From: CAYMST01 sp964393115
Lineage (GTDB): Bacteria; Bacteroidota; Bacteroidia; Cytophagales; Cyclobacteriaceae
DNA: 14,463 nt
Direction: 5' to 3'
Assembly (NCBI GenBank): GCA_964393115.1
Contig: CAYMST010000112.1
Location: 1 to 14,463 of the forward strand
The notes beneath the pieces are model-generated. The model did no database searches and was not told the DNA's origin. It was given only the letters and a program-made list of their open reading frames with translations. Shown piece after piece: positions 6,835-14,463 of the stretch. The translations under genes and the position numbers were made by a program. Position 1 is the first letter of the stretch, and every line of letters begins with the position of its first letter.

Positions 6835-7610
6835 TGGTTATGAATTTAAAATAATTTTGTATTTAAATATTGCGTTTAATAACACTGTTATTATGGTGTG
6901 TATTTCAGTGTTATATGAATTTCGTAAGAATTGCGATGAATTGCGAATTTTGTGGGTTAAATTGTTTTTTACTCGTTGTCTATTGTTATTTTTTTTGCAT
7001 TTTTTTTCGCTCTTGCCGGCTGTTTGTGAAGAGTTGGGAAGTGTGATTTAATAACCGTAGATAATAAGCTTATAGCAGCTCTAGTAATGGTTTATGATAT
7101 GCACAATTTGTGACCTTTGATTATGACGATTAAGTATATTTTTTACGCGTATTAACCTAGTTATAGAGCTAGGAAAAAATAATAAATTGCCAATAAACCG
7201 TAGATGGATTAAGATTATCTCTTCAATACTGGACATAGGTATGCACTTTGCTACATTGCAGCAATTGACAAGTTGATTGAAGTTCTGAGGCTAGTCCAAA
7301 TGAACGAGTTTTGAAATAAAAACTACACTGATCCGGTAATTTGGTTTTTGTGAGGTTTCGCTTTTGTCTCAAAAAAGACGTTCTCATGTAAACTGTTGTA
7401 AAGAGTTGCAAAAAGAAGTTAAAGAGTTGTTAGATAGAAAATAGATTCTTCTAACTTAACCTAAATTGTTTACCATACAAGTAACCAAATTAAAAATTTG
7501 AAATAGGCAGAAACTTAATATTCTCAGCTACTTATTTTAAAGTTGATGAGTTTTCGCGATTTCATTCGGCACGCCACAGCGGGCAATAACCATTTCAAAC
7601 AAACGAATAC
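6835..7610. other. 776-bp AT-rich intergenic region between divergent genes
   Basis: The promoters of the membrane ATPase (-) and the DUF2911 gene (+) must lie here, but I see no clean Bacteroidota -7 element for either. Short open frames on both strands have low-complexity, Phe/Leu/Ile-rich or patternless translations and are not credible genes. Features seen are T-rich tracts at about 6961-7010, a small CCTAG/CTAGG dyad (7156-7160, 7169-7173), and a 10-bp direct repeat TAAAGAGTTG at 7399-7408 and 7420-7429. A small RNA remains possible. Confidence 0.55.
7399..7429 (+). repeat. 10-bp direct repeat with 21-bp period
   Basis: TAAAGAGTTG occurs at 7399-7408 and 7420-7429. The 21-bp period equals two helical turns, placing both copies on the same DNA face, as is common for tandem activator sites. 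It lies about 180 bp upstream of the DUF2911 start. Function is unproven. Confidence 0.45.
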
Positions 7611-8135
7611 ATGCAAACATTAAAATTATCTTTCAGCGTACTCCTTATAATTTTTGTGAGTCAACATTCTTTTGGACAAGACTTTCCCGGGTTAGATAAA
7701 AGTCCAGCGGATATTTCTTATTTTCCAACAAGAGGTGCTGAACGTACCTCAAGAGTAATTTACAGCAGGCCCCAAAAGAAGGGACGCAAAGTTTTTGGCT
7801 CATTAGTTCCCTTTGGTAAAGTTTGGAGAGCAGGAGCTAACGAGGCAACTGAGATAACTTTTTATAAGGACGTACAAGTCGGGGGACAATCTGTTTCTGC
7901 AGGTTCCTATGCGCTTTTTATCATTCCAAATGAGCAATCTTGGACAATTGTGCTTAACTCCGCCTTGCATCAATGGGGAGCTTACTCATACGATAAGTCA
8001 AAGGATGTGGTGAGAGTGGACGCTAAAGTGCAGAAGGCGAAATCAACAATTGAGTCGTTTGGTATTAAATTTTCAGGAAGCGGGGATTTGATGATCGGTT
8101 GGGATGATACTTATGTGTCTGTTCCTATTAAATAA
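7611..8135 (+). CDS. Exported DUF2911 family protein
   Basis: This 174-residue protein starts with a signal peptide (hydrophobic residues about 6-18, likely cleavage after SFG or SFGQ near residue 22-23), so it is probably periplasmic or otherwise exported. The mature part carries the DUF2911 hallmark at residues 51-84: YSRPQKKGRKVFGSLVPFGK followed by VWRAGANEATEITF. It continues with GGQSVSAGSYALFIIPN and ends in a beta-rich stretch (MIGWDDTYVSVPIK). Function of DUF2911 is not established; the fold appears to be a small beta-sandwich. The ATG at 7611 is preceded by an A-rich stretch (CAAACAAACGAATAC), typical of Bacteroidota. It is monocistronic, ending in a hairpin shared with the convergent YebC-family gene. 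Confidence 0.88.
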   Translation: MQTLKLSFSVLLIIFVSQHSFGQDFPGLDKSPADISYFPTRGAERTSRVIYSRPQKKGRKVFGSLVPFGKVWRAGANEATEITFYKDVQVGGQSVSAGSYALFIIPNEQSWTIVLNSALHQWGAYSYDKSKDVVRVDAKVQKAKSTIESFGIKFSGSGDLMIGWDDTYVSVPIK

Positions 8136-8139
8136 AAAT

Positions 8140-8178
8140 ATAACTCTGCAAGCATGTATAAAATGCTTGCAGAGTTAT
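8140..8178. terminator. Perfect 16-bp hairpin between convergent genes
   Basis: Arms 8140-8155 and 8163-8178 are perfectly complementary over 16 bp around a 7-base loop (GTATAAA). The structure starts 5 bases after the DUF2911 stop. Read from the minus strand the stem is followed by ATTTTTATTT, so it can end the YebC-family transcript. In the plus direction the T-run is poor but the stem is strong. A bidirectional terminator is the best reading. Confidence 0.75.
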
Positions 8179-8293
8179 TAGTTTGAACTGTTTCAAGGTG
8201 CTTTCTACTTTGGGCATCCTCTAATCCACACGGCGTTTTAGGTAATCTGTTATCCCCGTTGACTACCTTTTTATAGTTCTTATTGAAAAGCAA

Positions 8294-9004
8294 TTAAGCA
8301 ATATTGGTGAAAACTTGCTGGACATCATCGTCGTCTTCGATCTTATCGAGCATTTTTTCAATCTCCTCGAGTTGCTCTTCTGAGTACTCTTGTGGTGAAG
8401 TAGGTATTCTTTGTAAGCTCGATTTTTTCAGTTCAATGTTTCTGGTTTCTAGAGCCTTACTTAGGTTTCCAAAATTGGTGTAGTCTCCGGTAATATAAAT
8501 CATACCTTCATTTTCATCAATTTCTTCCAATCCATCATCTATTAACTCTAGCTCAAGTTCCTCGATATCGATACCCTCAGTTTTCTCGAATTCGAACACC
8601 GCTTTTCGGTTAAACATAAACTCAAGAGATCCTGTAGGAACCACACCACCACCGGCTTTGCTGAGGTAAGCTTTTACATTGGCCACCGTTCTATTGGTGT
8701 TATCGGTAGCGCATTCAATAAAAACAAGAACACCAAAAGGACCTTTACCTTCATAATTTACTTCAGTGTATTCCGCGGCATCCTTACCCGTTGCTCTTTT
8801 GATAGCGTTTTCAATATTATCCTTTGGCATATTTTGAGCCTTGGCATTTTGAATCGCTGTTCTCAGTTTTGCATTCATTTCTGGATCAGGACCTCCATCT
8901 TTTGCCGCAACGGTAATGGATTTGGCCAGCTTTGGAAAAACTCTGGACATTTTCCCCCAACGAGCTTCTTTTGCTGCTCTTCTATATTCAAACGCTCTTC
9001 CCAT
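8294..9004 (-). CDS. YebC/PmpR (TACO1) family protein
   Basis: YebC-family proteins are about 240 residues. They have been described as DNA-binding regulators and, more recently, as translation factors related to mitochondrial TACO1 that help ribosomes through difficult stretches. The N-terminus MGRAFEYRRAAKEARWGKMS is the classic start of Bacteroidota members. It is followed by ITVAAKDGGPDPEMNAKLRT, NMPKDNIENAIKRA, YEGKGPFGVLVFIECATDN and AGGGVVPTGSLEFMF. I chose the ATG at 9004, giving 236 residues, because this matches the family start; an in-frame ATG at 9040 would add 12 residues (MKTYIKFDGKTS) of no known motif. The acidic C-terminus (EEIEKMLDKIEDDDDVQQVF) is normal for the family. It is cytosolic, with its own promoter expected in 9041-9148. 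Confidence 0.95.
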   Translation of the reverse strand: MGRAFEYRRAAKEARWGKMSRVFPKLAKSITVAAKDGGPDPEMNAKLRTAIQNAKAQNMPKDNIENAIKRATGKDAAEYTEVNYEGKGPFGVLVFIECATDNTNRTVANVKAYLSKAGGGVVPTGSLEFMFNRKAVFEFEKTEGIDIEELELELIDDGLEEIDENEGMIYITGDYTNFGNLSKALETRNIELKKSSLQRIPTSPQEYSEEQLEEIEKMLDKIEDDDDVQQVFTNIA

Positions 9005-9148
9005 CGAAGTTTTTCCGTCAAATTTAATGTAGGTCTTCATACATTTGAAAAAAAGATGAAAAAATGAAGCACGATGGCTCTATTGAGCAATGTGTTTATA
9101 GTTGGTTTTAAATAAAAGACTCACAAAGCAGAGACAGTAAAAGATGAT

Positions 9149-9538
9149 ATGAATTGGTTATTGTTCTTGGATATCGTTCTACTTTTTCTACACACAGGAA
9201 TCGTATTGTTTTCTCTTGTTGGGTGGATGTTTTCAAAGACTCGAAAACTTCATGGTTACGCTATATGCGTAATCCTTGCCGGTTGGTTGATTATTGGTGC
9301 AATAAAAGGACATGTAGGATATTGTTTTTTAACAGATATCCATTGGGATATAAAGCGGGAACTGGGACAAAGAAACTTGCCGTCTTCGTTTACTCAGTAC
9401 TTGATACAGGAAATTTTGCAAACTAAAATCACGCGAAAGTTAGCTGATATTATTACCATCTTGGGTGTTGTGATTCCAGTCCTAGGTTCATTGACCATTT
9501 TCCTTTTAAAAAGGACATTCAATATTCACTCTAAGTAA
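9149..9538 (+). CDS. DUF2784 family membrane protein
   Basis: This 129-residue inner-membrane protein has hydrophobic segments at about 4-28, 36-54 and 99-120. Between the second and third lies the DUF2784 signature GYCFLTDIHWDIKRELG (57-73) followed by LPSSFTQYLIQ. The family's role is unknown. The ATG at 9149 gives the expected start inside the first helix; an overlapping ATG at 9144 is in another frame with an immediate stop. It is divergent from the YebC-family gene, with 108-144 bp between them depending on the YebC start used, and lies 201 bp before the large surface-protein gene. Confidence 0.8.
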   Translation: MNWLLFLDIVLLFLHTGIVLFSLVGWMFSKTRKLHGYAICVILAGWLIIGAIKGHVGYCFLTDIHWDIKRELGQRNLPSSFTQYLIQEILQTKITRKLADIITILGVVIPVLGSLTIFLLKRTFNIHSK

Positions 9539-9739
9539 ATCAAGAAAAGTTGCTCTTTTTTATTATTTGTAAATTTTATTCTCTTCCTTCAGAAATGCCT
9601 TTCCTCTGATTAATACTATTTTGACTATTTTCTGTCTATTTTATACAGAAGATTTCTGCAAGTTGAATTAGTAAAGTGCAATTCATATTTTGGTTGAATT
9701 CAGTTAAATGACTGAATAGAAAACTATCTAAAAACTTAA
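9539..9739 (+). promoter_or_regulatory. Upstream region of the large T9SS surface-protein gene
   Basis: The left end has a weak stem (AAAAG 9545-9549, CTTTT 9555-9559) running into T's, a possible poor terminator for the DUF2784 gene. Three alternating half-sites follow: TTCTG(T) at 9630, (A)CAGAA at 9645 and TTCTG at 9654. A 7-bp hairpin, ATTCAGT (9698-9704) with ACTGAAT (9711-9717), lies 22 bases before the ATG and could sit in the mRNA leader. I find no clean TAnnTTTG promoter. All regulatory readings here are tentative. Confidence 0.35.
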
Positions 9740-12700
9740 ATGAAAGCTGATTTATTTACAGGTTCCGAAAGATTCGGTATAAAAAGACCTGTGCGAAAAA
9801 CAAACCACGAGATTCGTGGCGTAGTAAAGGTACTGCTCTTGAGCAGTTGGGCATTTGCCTTCGTATTTCATTCAATCCACGCACAAACATTCGAGTTCGA
9901 AAAAGAACAAGTAGTCAACAACGCGGTCAAGTGGTGGGCCAAGGACATTGCTGATGTCAATGGTGATGGGTTTAATGATTTTTTCGTCTACAACGACGGT
10001 AACGGTGGCTGGATGGGCTGGTACGAATACAAACAAAATGGATCATTTACCAAACATGTGATTGCTAATAACGGTCCTACAGGTGGTTCATTTGCGGCGG
10101 GCGACGTTGAGGGCGCAGATTTTGACAACGATGGAGACATTGATATTCTCGGGTTCGTTGAAAGTGGAAAAAATCGGAAGGTATATTGGTATGAAAACCC
10201 AAGTTGGAAATCACACTATATTGGTGATTACGGACAGTACTTAAAGGATGTTGAGGTCACTGATTTTAATCAGGACGGAAAACTAGACATTGTTGCTAAT
10301 ACCTTCGTGAAGAATTTATTCTTCGTATTTAGACAAAATAGCAAAGATGATTGGACGAAGGTTCAGGAGTTTCCAATTACGAACTTACATGAAGGGATGG
10401 CTGTTGGAGATATTGATGGCGATGGAGACGACGACGTTGCTGCCACAGGCTATTGGATAGAAAACCCTGGTGGAGACCTGACAGGTACATGGACAGTTAG
10501 AAACATTAATAACAAATGGAATAATCAAACAGGCGACTGGAGTAGGAATGGTACTAAAATGTTTTGTGAGGATATTAACGGAGACGGTAGAGATGAAGTT
10601 TTTATATCCCATTCCGAACGAGCTGGCTTTCCAGTAGCGTGGTATAGCTCCACAAATCCTAAAAACGGAAGTTGGACAGAGCATGTCATTGGTCAGGTTG
10701 ATGCCTGTCATACACTGCAGGTATATGATTTTGATGGCGATGGTGATTTTGATGTATTAACAGGTGAAAATAGAAATAGATTTAAGACGGGTGATGATCC
10801 GGTTATCATTTTCCAAAACAATGGTAACAACAGCTCATGGACGGAGCGGAAGATATTTACCGGTGGTATTTATAACGGTCTTGCAGGAGATTTTGGTAAT
10901 GACGGCGACTTAGACATCCTACGGTCTCCCCACAACAATTCCAACGTACTGGAAATATTAATTAACGAATCTAATATTACCCCTCCTGACCCCGACCCAA
11001 ACCCTGATCCTGATCCAAACCCTGATCCTGATCCAAATCCAGATCCAAACCCAGATCCGTCAGGCAAAATTCCGATTGATAAGTGGAAGCGTCACCTGGT
11101 AGCCTCTTATGCGAACAGAGCCATATTTGTTGATGCCGGGGATTTTGATGGCGATGGCGATAAGGACTTAGTAGCCGGGGAGAACATCTTTGTAAACCCT
11201 GGTGACCTCGGTGGAAATTGGATCACGAAGAAAATTGGAGACCCATTAAATAACATTTTACAGGTTTATGATTTTGATGGTGACGGCGCTCTGGATATTG
11301 TCGGTACTCAGGGAATTGGATCCAAGAAGAATAGTAAAATGGCTTGGGCAAGAAATAACGGTAACGGTGAATTTGACATTCTTACTAATATCCAGCAAGG
11401 GACTTTTGGAGATTTTTCGCAAGGCCGAGTTATCGATGATTTTGGACGTGGTAAAGAACTTATCACCACTTGGCACTCTGGCGGAGGCATTCAAAGTCAT
11501 CAAATCCCAAGTAATCCGTCGACGACACAATGGAACTATAGTAAGTTCAGCAATACGTCTTTAGACGAAGATTTAAGCAAAGGAGATATCGATGGTGACG
11601 GCGATTTGGACTTATTGCTAGGCACTATTTGGATGGAGAACAAGGGAGGTGGAAACTGGGTTAATCATACCTTGGGTAGTGTTGAGGCGGGTAAGCCGGA
11701 CCGAAACGATTTAGCTGATATTGATGGCGACGGTCGACTAGATGCTATAGTATCGCTGGAGGGTGCAAGAAAGCTGTACTGGTTCAAAAATCCGGCGAAT
11801 CCAAAAAATGCGTGGACTCGCTACCAGTTTGGTAATTCAGACGGTCAAGGATTTAGCATGGACGCCGCCGATTTTGACAAAGACGGCGACGTTGACATAG
11901 TGGTTGGAGGTCATAAGAATACCAATACCATTGAGGTTATCATTTTTGAAAACACGGGGAAAAATGAAGATTGGACAAGACATGTCATTGATCAACAACC
12001 CAAGGCAGCTATCGATCATCATGATGGTACCCAGGCAGTTGACATAGATAACGATGGCGATCTAGATATTATATCTATAGGTTGGTTTAATAACAAAATA
12101 TGGGTCTATGAAAACTTGGGAGGCACAGGCTCTGGTGGTCCTTGCTTAACCTTGTCAAAATCATCACACACGTTTGCTTCTCAAGTAGGTTCCACAAACA
12201 TAACGGTGAGTAGTGGTGATAATTGGTCTGCCACGGATAATAGAGGATGGATTACCACTTCGAAAAGCGGTAACAGCCTAACGATAAGTGTTACTGCGAA
12301 TACCAGTAATGTTACCCGAAATGGGACGGTAACGATTTCGGGGTGCGAAACGCGCACCATCGCCATTAGTCAAACCGGCCAACAGCCATGCGCATTGGAG
12401 ATAACGCCTTCGGGAGACCAATCGATCAGTTATGAAGCTCAGAATTTGACTTTTACAATTGGCTCGAGCCAGTCATTTGCTGTTACGTCCAACTCCAATT
12501 GGATTGAGGTAGCGCAAAATGGTAGCAGTCTAACACTGGCCGTTGAAGAAAATCAAACCACAACAAGTCGAGAGGCTGTTATTTCCGTAAATGGTTGTGC
12601 GTTAGAAACGTTTGGAGTGATGCAAGCATCAAAACCTGTAACTCCTCCTCCTGGTCCAGGAGGTCAAGAAACATTTACAAAGATGCCGAAGGTCAATGGC

Positions 12701-14311
12701 TGGGGAAATGGTTCATTTGCTGGTGATGACTTGACATGGAGCTATCAACAAGCAAGACGTACCTCTCGAATTAATGGCAATACCTTAAGGTTAGACAATA
12801 GCGCCGGAGGAGAATTAAAAGCCAACATTGTTGGAGGTCTTGGAAGTCTATCATTCAAAGCAGCGCCAACTGGACCCAAGAACAAATCAGGAATTGAGGT
12901 GTTCCTGAACAATTCGTCATTAGGGAAAATGGAAATACCAAAGGCAACCGTTAAAACCATTACGTATAATAATCTCAATCGTACGGGGACTGTCGAAATA
13001 AAGTTCAAGGGTTTTAACAATGCAGATGTACAAATTGACGATATCAGCTGGACAGGACTTGGCGATAGCAATCCTCCATCTTGTGAAATAACCGCTTCCA
13101 AACTAATGCATACTTTTGAATCATCATCGGGTAGTACCGAAGTGATGATTGATTCAAACGAGCCCTTCACTATAAACGAGGAGGCTGGTTGGTTAACTAC
13201 GTCTATGAGTGGATCGGTATTGACCATTATGGCTCAAGAAAATACAAATACCAATCAAAGATCAGCGGATGTTACCATTGATGGCTGTGAAGATTTGGTA
13301 ATAACCGTGTCTCTAAATCCTCTTCAATCTTATTTTTTAAGATCTGAAGATGGATGTGTGTCAACTGAAGAAACAGAAAATGGAGCTGCTCCTACATGTG
13401 ATCTATCTACCTCTCAGCAGAGCCATACATTTTCTGATGAGCCTGGGAGTACTACTCTATCGGTTGCTGGAGCGTTTAATGTGAGTGATGATAGAGGATG
13501 GATTAGCACTTCTATAAACGGTAGTGACGTGACCATTTCGGTCACTGAAAATCCATCGCAGCAGAGTAGAAGTGGAGTTGTTACTATATCTGGTTGTAAA
13601 AATATACCGATTGCCATTGTTCAAAATGGAGCTTTGCCTCCTCAGGATCCTTCTAGTGGAGGAGGAAGTGAGACATTTGACAATATGCCAGTAACTAATC
13701 AATGGTCCAATGCTTCCTTTACAGGAAATGAAGGTGTTCTATGGGCATACACTAAGGCCAAACGTACAAAGACTATTAATGGTAACACCATTAAACTTGA
13801 CAACAGTGCTAATGGTAGCTTATTGGCATCAATTAGTGGTGGTATCGGAAACCTTACCTTCAAAACAGCTCCAACAGGTAGTAGGCAAAAGAGTGGGGTA
13901 GAAGTGTTTGTCAATAATGTATCAAGAGGAAAGTTTGAAATACCGGCATCAACACCCAAAAACTTTACGATAAATAATATAAACGTAGGTGGTAGCTTTG
14001 AGATAAAATTCAAAGGGTATAATAATTCAGATTTACAGCTTGACGATATTTCCTGGACCGGGTTTGGAACGAACTCCAGATTTACAACTTTATTGGCTGA
14101 TAGCCCAGCCATACGGGTTTACCCTAATCCAACCACTGGTCAAATTCGATTGAAAGGTTACAACGGACCGGCGGAAATACTCGACATCGGAGGCAAGGTA
14201 TTAATAAGAATAGTTATTGATGATTCAGAACCAATAGATATATCCGAATTAGAAACAGGTATGTACATGATTCGTCTTCAGGATAAAATCTTTAGTATTA
14301 TAAAGCAATAA
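9740..14311 (+). CDS. Giant FG-GAP/BACON surface protein with T9SS type A sorting tail
   Basis: The 1523-residue product begins with a long signal peptide (basic n-region to about 27, hydrophobic 28-44, likely cleavage after A48). FG-GAP/VCBS-like calcium motifs of the form DxDxDGxxD start at residues 72, 127, 175, 224, 278, 330 and 384. After an Asp-Pro-Asn linker (417-440) they recur at 468, 511, 567 (degenerate, DDFGRGKEL), 616, 660, 711 and 768, suggesting two seven-bladed propellers. BACON domains start at C802, C884, C1115 and C1220. Two related beta-sandwiches (977-1107, 1311-1442) end in DDISWTG. Residues 1456-1523 (VYPNPTTGQIRLKG, ELETGMYMIRL) are a Por-type T9SS tail, so export across the outer membrane and surface attachment or release are expected. 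No catalytic domain is evident; glycan or protein binding is inferred. It is monocistronic with its own terminator. Confidence 0.92.
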   Translation: MKADLFTGSERFGIKRPVRKTNHEIRGVVKVLLLSSWAFAFVFHSIHAQTFEFEKEQVVNNAVKWWAKDIADVNGDGFNDFFVYNDGNGGWMGWYEYKQNGSFTKHVIANNGPTGGSFAAGDVEGADFDNDGDIDILGFVESGKNRKVYWYENPSWKSHYIGDYGQYLKDVEVTDFNQDGKLDIVANTFVKNLFFVFRQNSKDDWTKVQEFPITNLHEGMAVGDIDGDGDDDVAATGYWIENPGGDLTGTWTVRNINNKWNNQTGDWSRNGTKMFCEDINGDGRDEVFISHSERAGFPVAWYSSTNPKNGSWTEHVIGQVDACHTLQVYDFDGDGDFDVLTGENRNRFKTGDDPVIIFQNNGNNSSWTERKIFTGGIYNGLAGDFGNDGDLDILRSPHNNSNVLEILINESNITPPDPDPNPDPDPNPDPDPNPDPNPDPSGKIPIDKWKRHLVASYANRAIFVDAGDFDGDGDKDLVAGENIFVNPGDLGGNWITKKIGDPLNNILQVYDFDGDGALDIVGTQGIGSKKNSKMAWARNNGNGEFDILTNIQQGTFGDFSQGRVIDDFGRGKELITTWHSGGGIQSHQIPSNPSTTQWNYSKFSNTSLDEDLSKGDIDGDGDLDLLLGTIWMENKGGGNWVNHTLGSVEAGKPDRNDLADIDGDGRLDAIVSLEGARKLYWFKNPANPKNAWTRYQFGNSDGQGFSMDAADFDKDGDVDIVVGGHKNTNTIEVIIFENTGKNEDWTRHVIDQQPKAAIDHHDGTQAVDIDNDGDLDIISIGWFNNKIWVYENLGGTGSGGPCLTLSKSSHTFASQVGSTNITVSSGDNWSATDNRGWITTSKSGNSLTISVTANTSNVTRNGTVTISGCETRTIAISQTGQQPCALEITPSGDQSISYEAQNLTFTIGSSQSFAVTSNSNWIEVAQNGSSLTLAVEENQTTTSREAVISVNGCALETFGVMQASKPVTPPPGPGGQETFTKMPKVNGWGNGSFAGDDLTWSYQQARRTSRINGNTLRLDNSAGGELKANIVGGLGSLSFKAAPTGPKNKSGIEVFLNNSSLGKMEIPKATVKTITYNNLNRTGTVEIKFKGFNNADVQIDDISWTGLGDSNPPSCEITASKLMHTFESSSGSTEVMIDSNEPFTINEEAGWLTTSMSGSVLTIMAQENTNTNQRSADVTIDGCEDLVITVSLNPLQSYFLRSEDGCVSTEETENGAAPTCDLSTSQQSHTFSDEPGSTTLSVAGAFNVSDDRGWISTSINGSDVTISVTENPSQQSRSGVVTISGCKNIPIAIVQNGALPPQDPSSGGGSETFDNMPVTNQWSNASFTGNEGVLWAYTKAKRTKTINGNTIKLDNSANGSLLASISGGIGNLTFKTAPTGSRQKSGVEVFVNNVSRGKFEIPASTPKNFTINNINVGGSFEIKFKGYNNSDLQLDDISWTGFGTNSRFTTLLADSPAIRVYPNPTTGQIRLKGYNGPAEILDIGGKVLIRIVIDDSEPIDISELETGMYMIRLQDKIFSIIKQ
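10988..11059 (+). repeat. Tandem Asp-Pro-Asn-Pro linker repeat
   Basis: These 24 codons encode only Asp, Pro and Asn in alternation with Pro (residues 417-440). At DNA level an 18-base unit, CCTGATCCTGATCCAAAY, appears twice almost unchanged, flanked by degenerate copies. It forms a stiff, acidic spacer between the two propellers and could vary in copy number by slippage without breaking the frame, since units are multiples of three. Confidence 0.9.
12143..13060 (+). repeat. BACON-BACON-sandwich module, copy 1
   Basis: Residues 802-1107 of the surface protein contain two BACON domains (from C802 and C884), a Pro/Gly linker (KPVTPPPGPGG) and a beta-sandwich from E977 (ETFTKMP) to about 1107 (DDISWTGLG). 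The same three-domain order recurs in copy 2, which implies an internal tandem duplication. Confidence 0.75.
13082..14065 (+). repeat. BACON-BACON-sandwich module, copy 2
   Basis: Residues 1115-1442 repeat the order of copy 1: BACON from C1115, BACON from C1220, a Gly/Ser/Pro linker, and a beta-sandwich from E1311 (ETFDNMP) to about 1442 (DDISWTGFG). The two sandwiches share long runs such as INGNT, KSG(I/V)EVF and FKG(F/Y)NN, about half of positions by eye. The first BACON here carries an extra segment before its last conserved residues. Confidence 0.75.
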
Positions 14312-14332
14312 GCAAGTATTTTTTGATAGTTG

Positions 14333-14360
14333 AAAAAGCCACCATTCGGTGGCTTTTTTT
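14333..14360 (+). terminator. Intrinsic terminator of the surface-protein gene
   Basis: AAAAAGCCACC (14333-14343) pairs with GGTGGCTTTTT (14348-14358) around the loop ATTC, 11 bp in all, and ends in seven T (14354-14360). It starts 22 bases after the stop codon. The A-run on the 5' side means it could also work from the minus strand. Confidence 0.92.
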
Positions 14361-14463
14361 ATGCTATCTAAATACAGAAGCACCTCTCAAGACTTACAAA
14401 AGACGTTAATCTTGATGGTGAGTTTAGTACTATTCAGCACTGATTAGTCGCCACTTTTGCTCT
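14361..14463. other. Window end without an assignable gene
   Basis: About 100 bases follow the terminator. A minus-strand frame is open from the right edge to a TAG at 14430-14432 and could be the last codons of a gene outside the window (ending EQKWRLISAE), but eleven codons are too few to decide. Confidence 0.3.

Noticed and set aside
6824..7051. Open frame on the plus strand of 75 codons with a hydrophobic C-terminal half
   Set aside because: It begins inside the divergent ATPase gene, lies in T-rich DNA that naturally codes for Phe/Leu/Ile, and has no domain or signal that I recognise.
7223..7411. Minus-strand open frame of 62 codons in the 776-bp spacer
   Set aside because: Patternless translation, no family resemblance, and it covers the direct-repeat region; most likely chance.
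10988..11059. Possible CRISPR-like repeat
   Set aside because: Units are contiguous, lack spacers, keep the reading frame and code for a simple linker.
10870..11067. Gly/Ser/Phe repeat protein on the minus strand
   Set aside because: It is the reverse reading of the Asp-Pro-Asn linker and has no independent support.
13457..13702. Minus-strand frames opposite the fourth BACON domain
   Set aside because: Antisense shadows of a conserved domain with no independent evidence.
14361..14447. Short plus-strand frame starting just after the terminator (MLSKYRSTSQ...)
   Set aside because: Only 28 codons, begins at the edge of the terminator T-run and has no recognisable feature.

Overview
The window looks like the chromosome of a marine-type Bacteroidota bacterium, probably Cytophagales or a neighbour. 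Support comes from moderately AT-rich DNA, start codons preceded by A-rich stretches rather than strong Shine-Dalgarno sites, a promoter of the Bacteroidota TTG-N19-TAnnTTTG kind before a tRNA gene, and a large secreted protein with BACON domains and a type IX secretion (T9SS) C-terminal tail. The exact genus cannot be read from the sequence.

Region 1 (1-3252) is housekeeping: the 3' part of miaE (tRNA-A37 side-chain hydroxylase), a YqgE/AlgH-family gene that begins inside the miaE stop (TTGA overlap), a 679-residue DUF349-repeat protein, then a tRNA-Thr(TGT) gene with its own promoter and a clear intrinsic terminator.

Region 2 (3253-7610) is sparse; about 40 percent has no recognisable gene. 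It holds a CvfB-like S1 RNA-binding protein (+), a PAS-LuxR regulator (-) and an unusual membrane protein (-) that joins a four-helix, VanZ/YjdF-like membrane domain to a DnaC/IstB-like P-loop ATPase. Three long AT-rich spacers contain several dyads and repeats. The membrane ATPase is the best candidate for something undescribed.

Region 3 (7611-9538) has a secreted DUF2911 protein (+), a convergent YebC/TACO1-family gene (-) with a perfect 16-bp hairpin between them, and a DUF2784 membrane protein (+).

Region 4 (9740-14360) is one gene for a 1523-residue surface or secreted protein: signal peptide, seven FG-GAP-like blades, an Asp-Pro-Asn linker, seven more blades, then a duplicated module of two BACON domains plus one beta-sandwich, and a T9SS type A tail, closed by a strong terminator. 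Calcium binding and export through T9SS are inferred; its ligand is unknown. No CRISPR array, insertion sequence, integrase or phage gene was seen.
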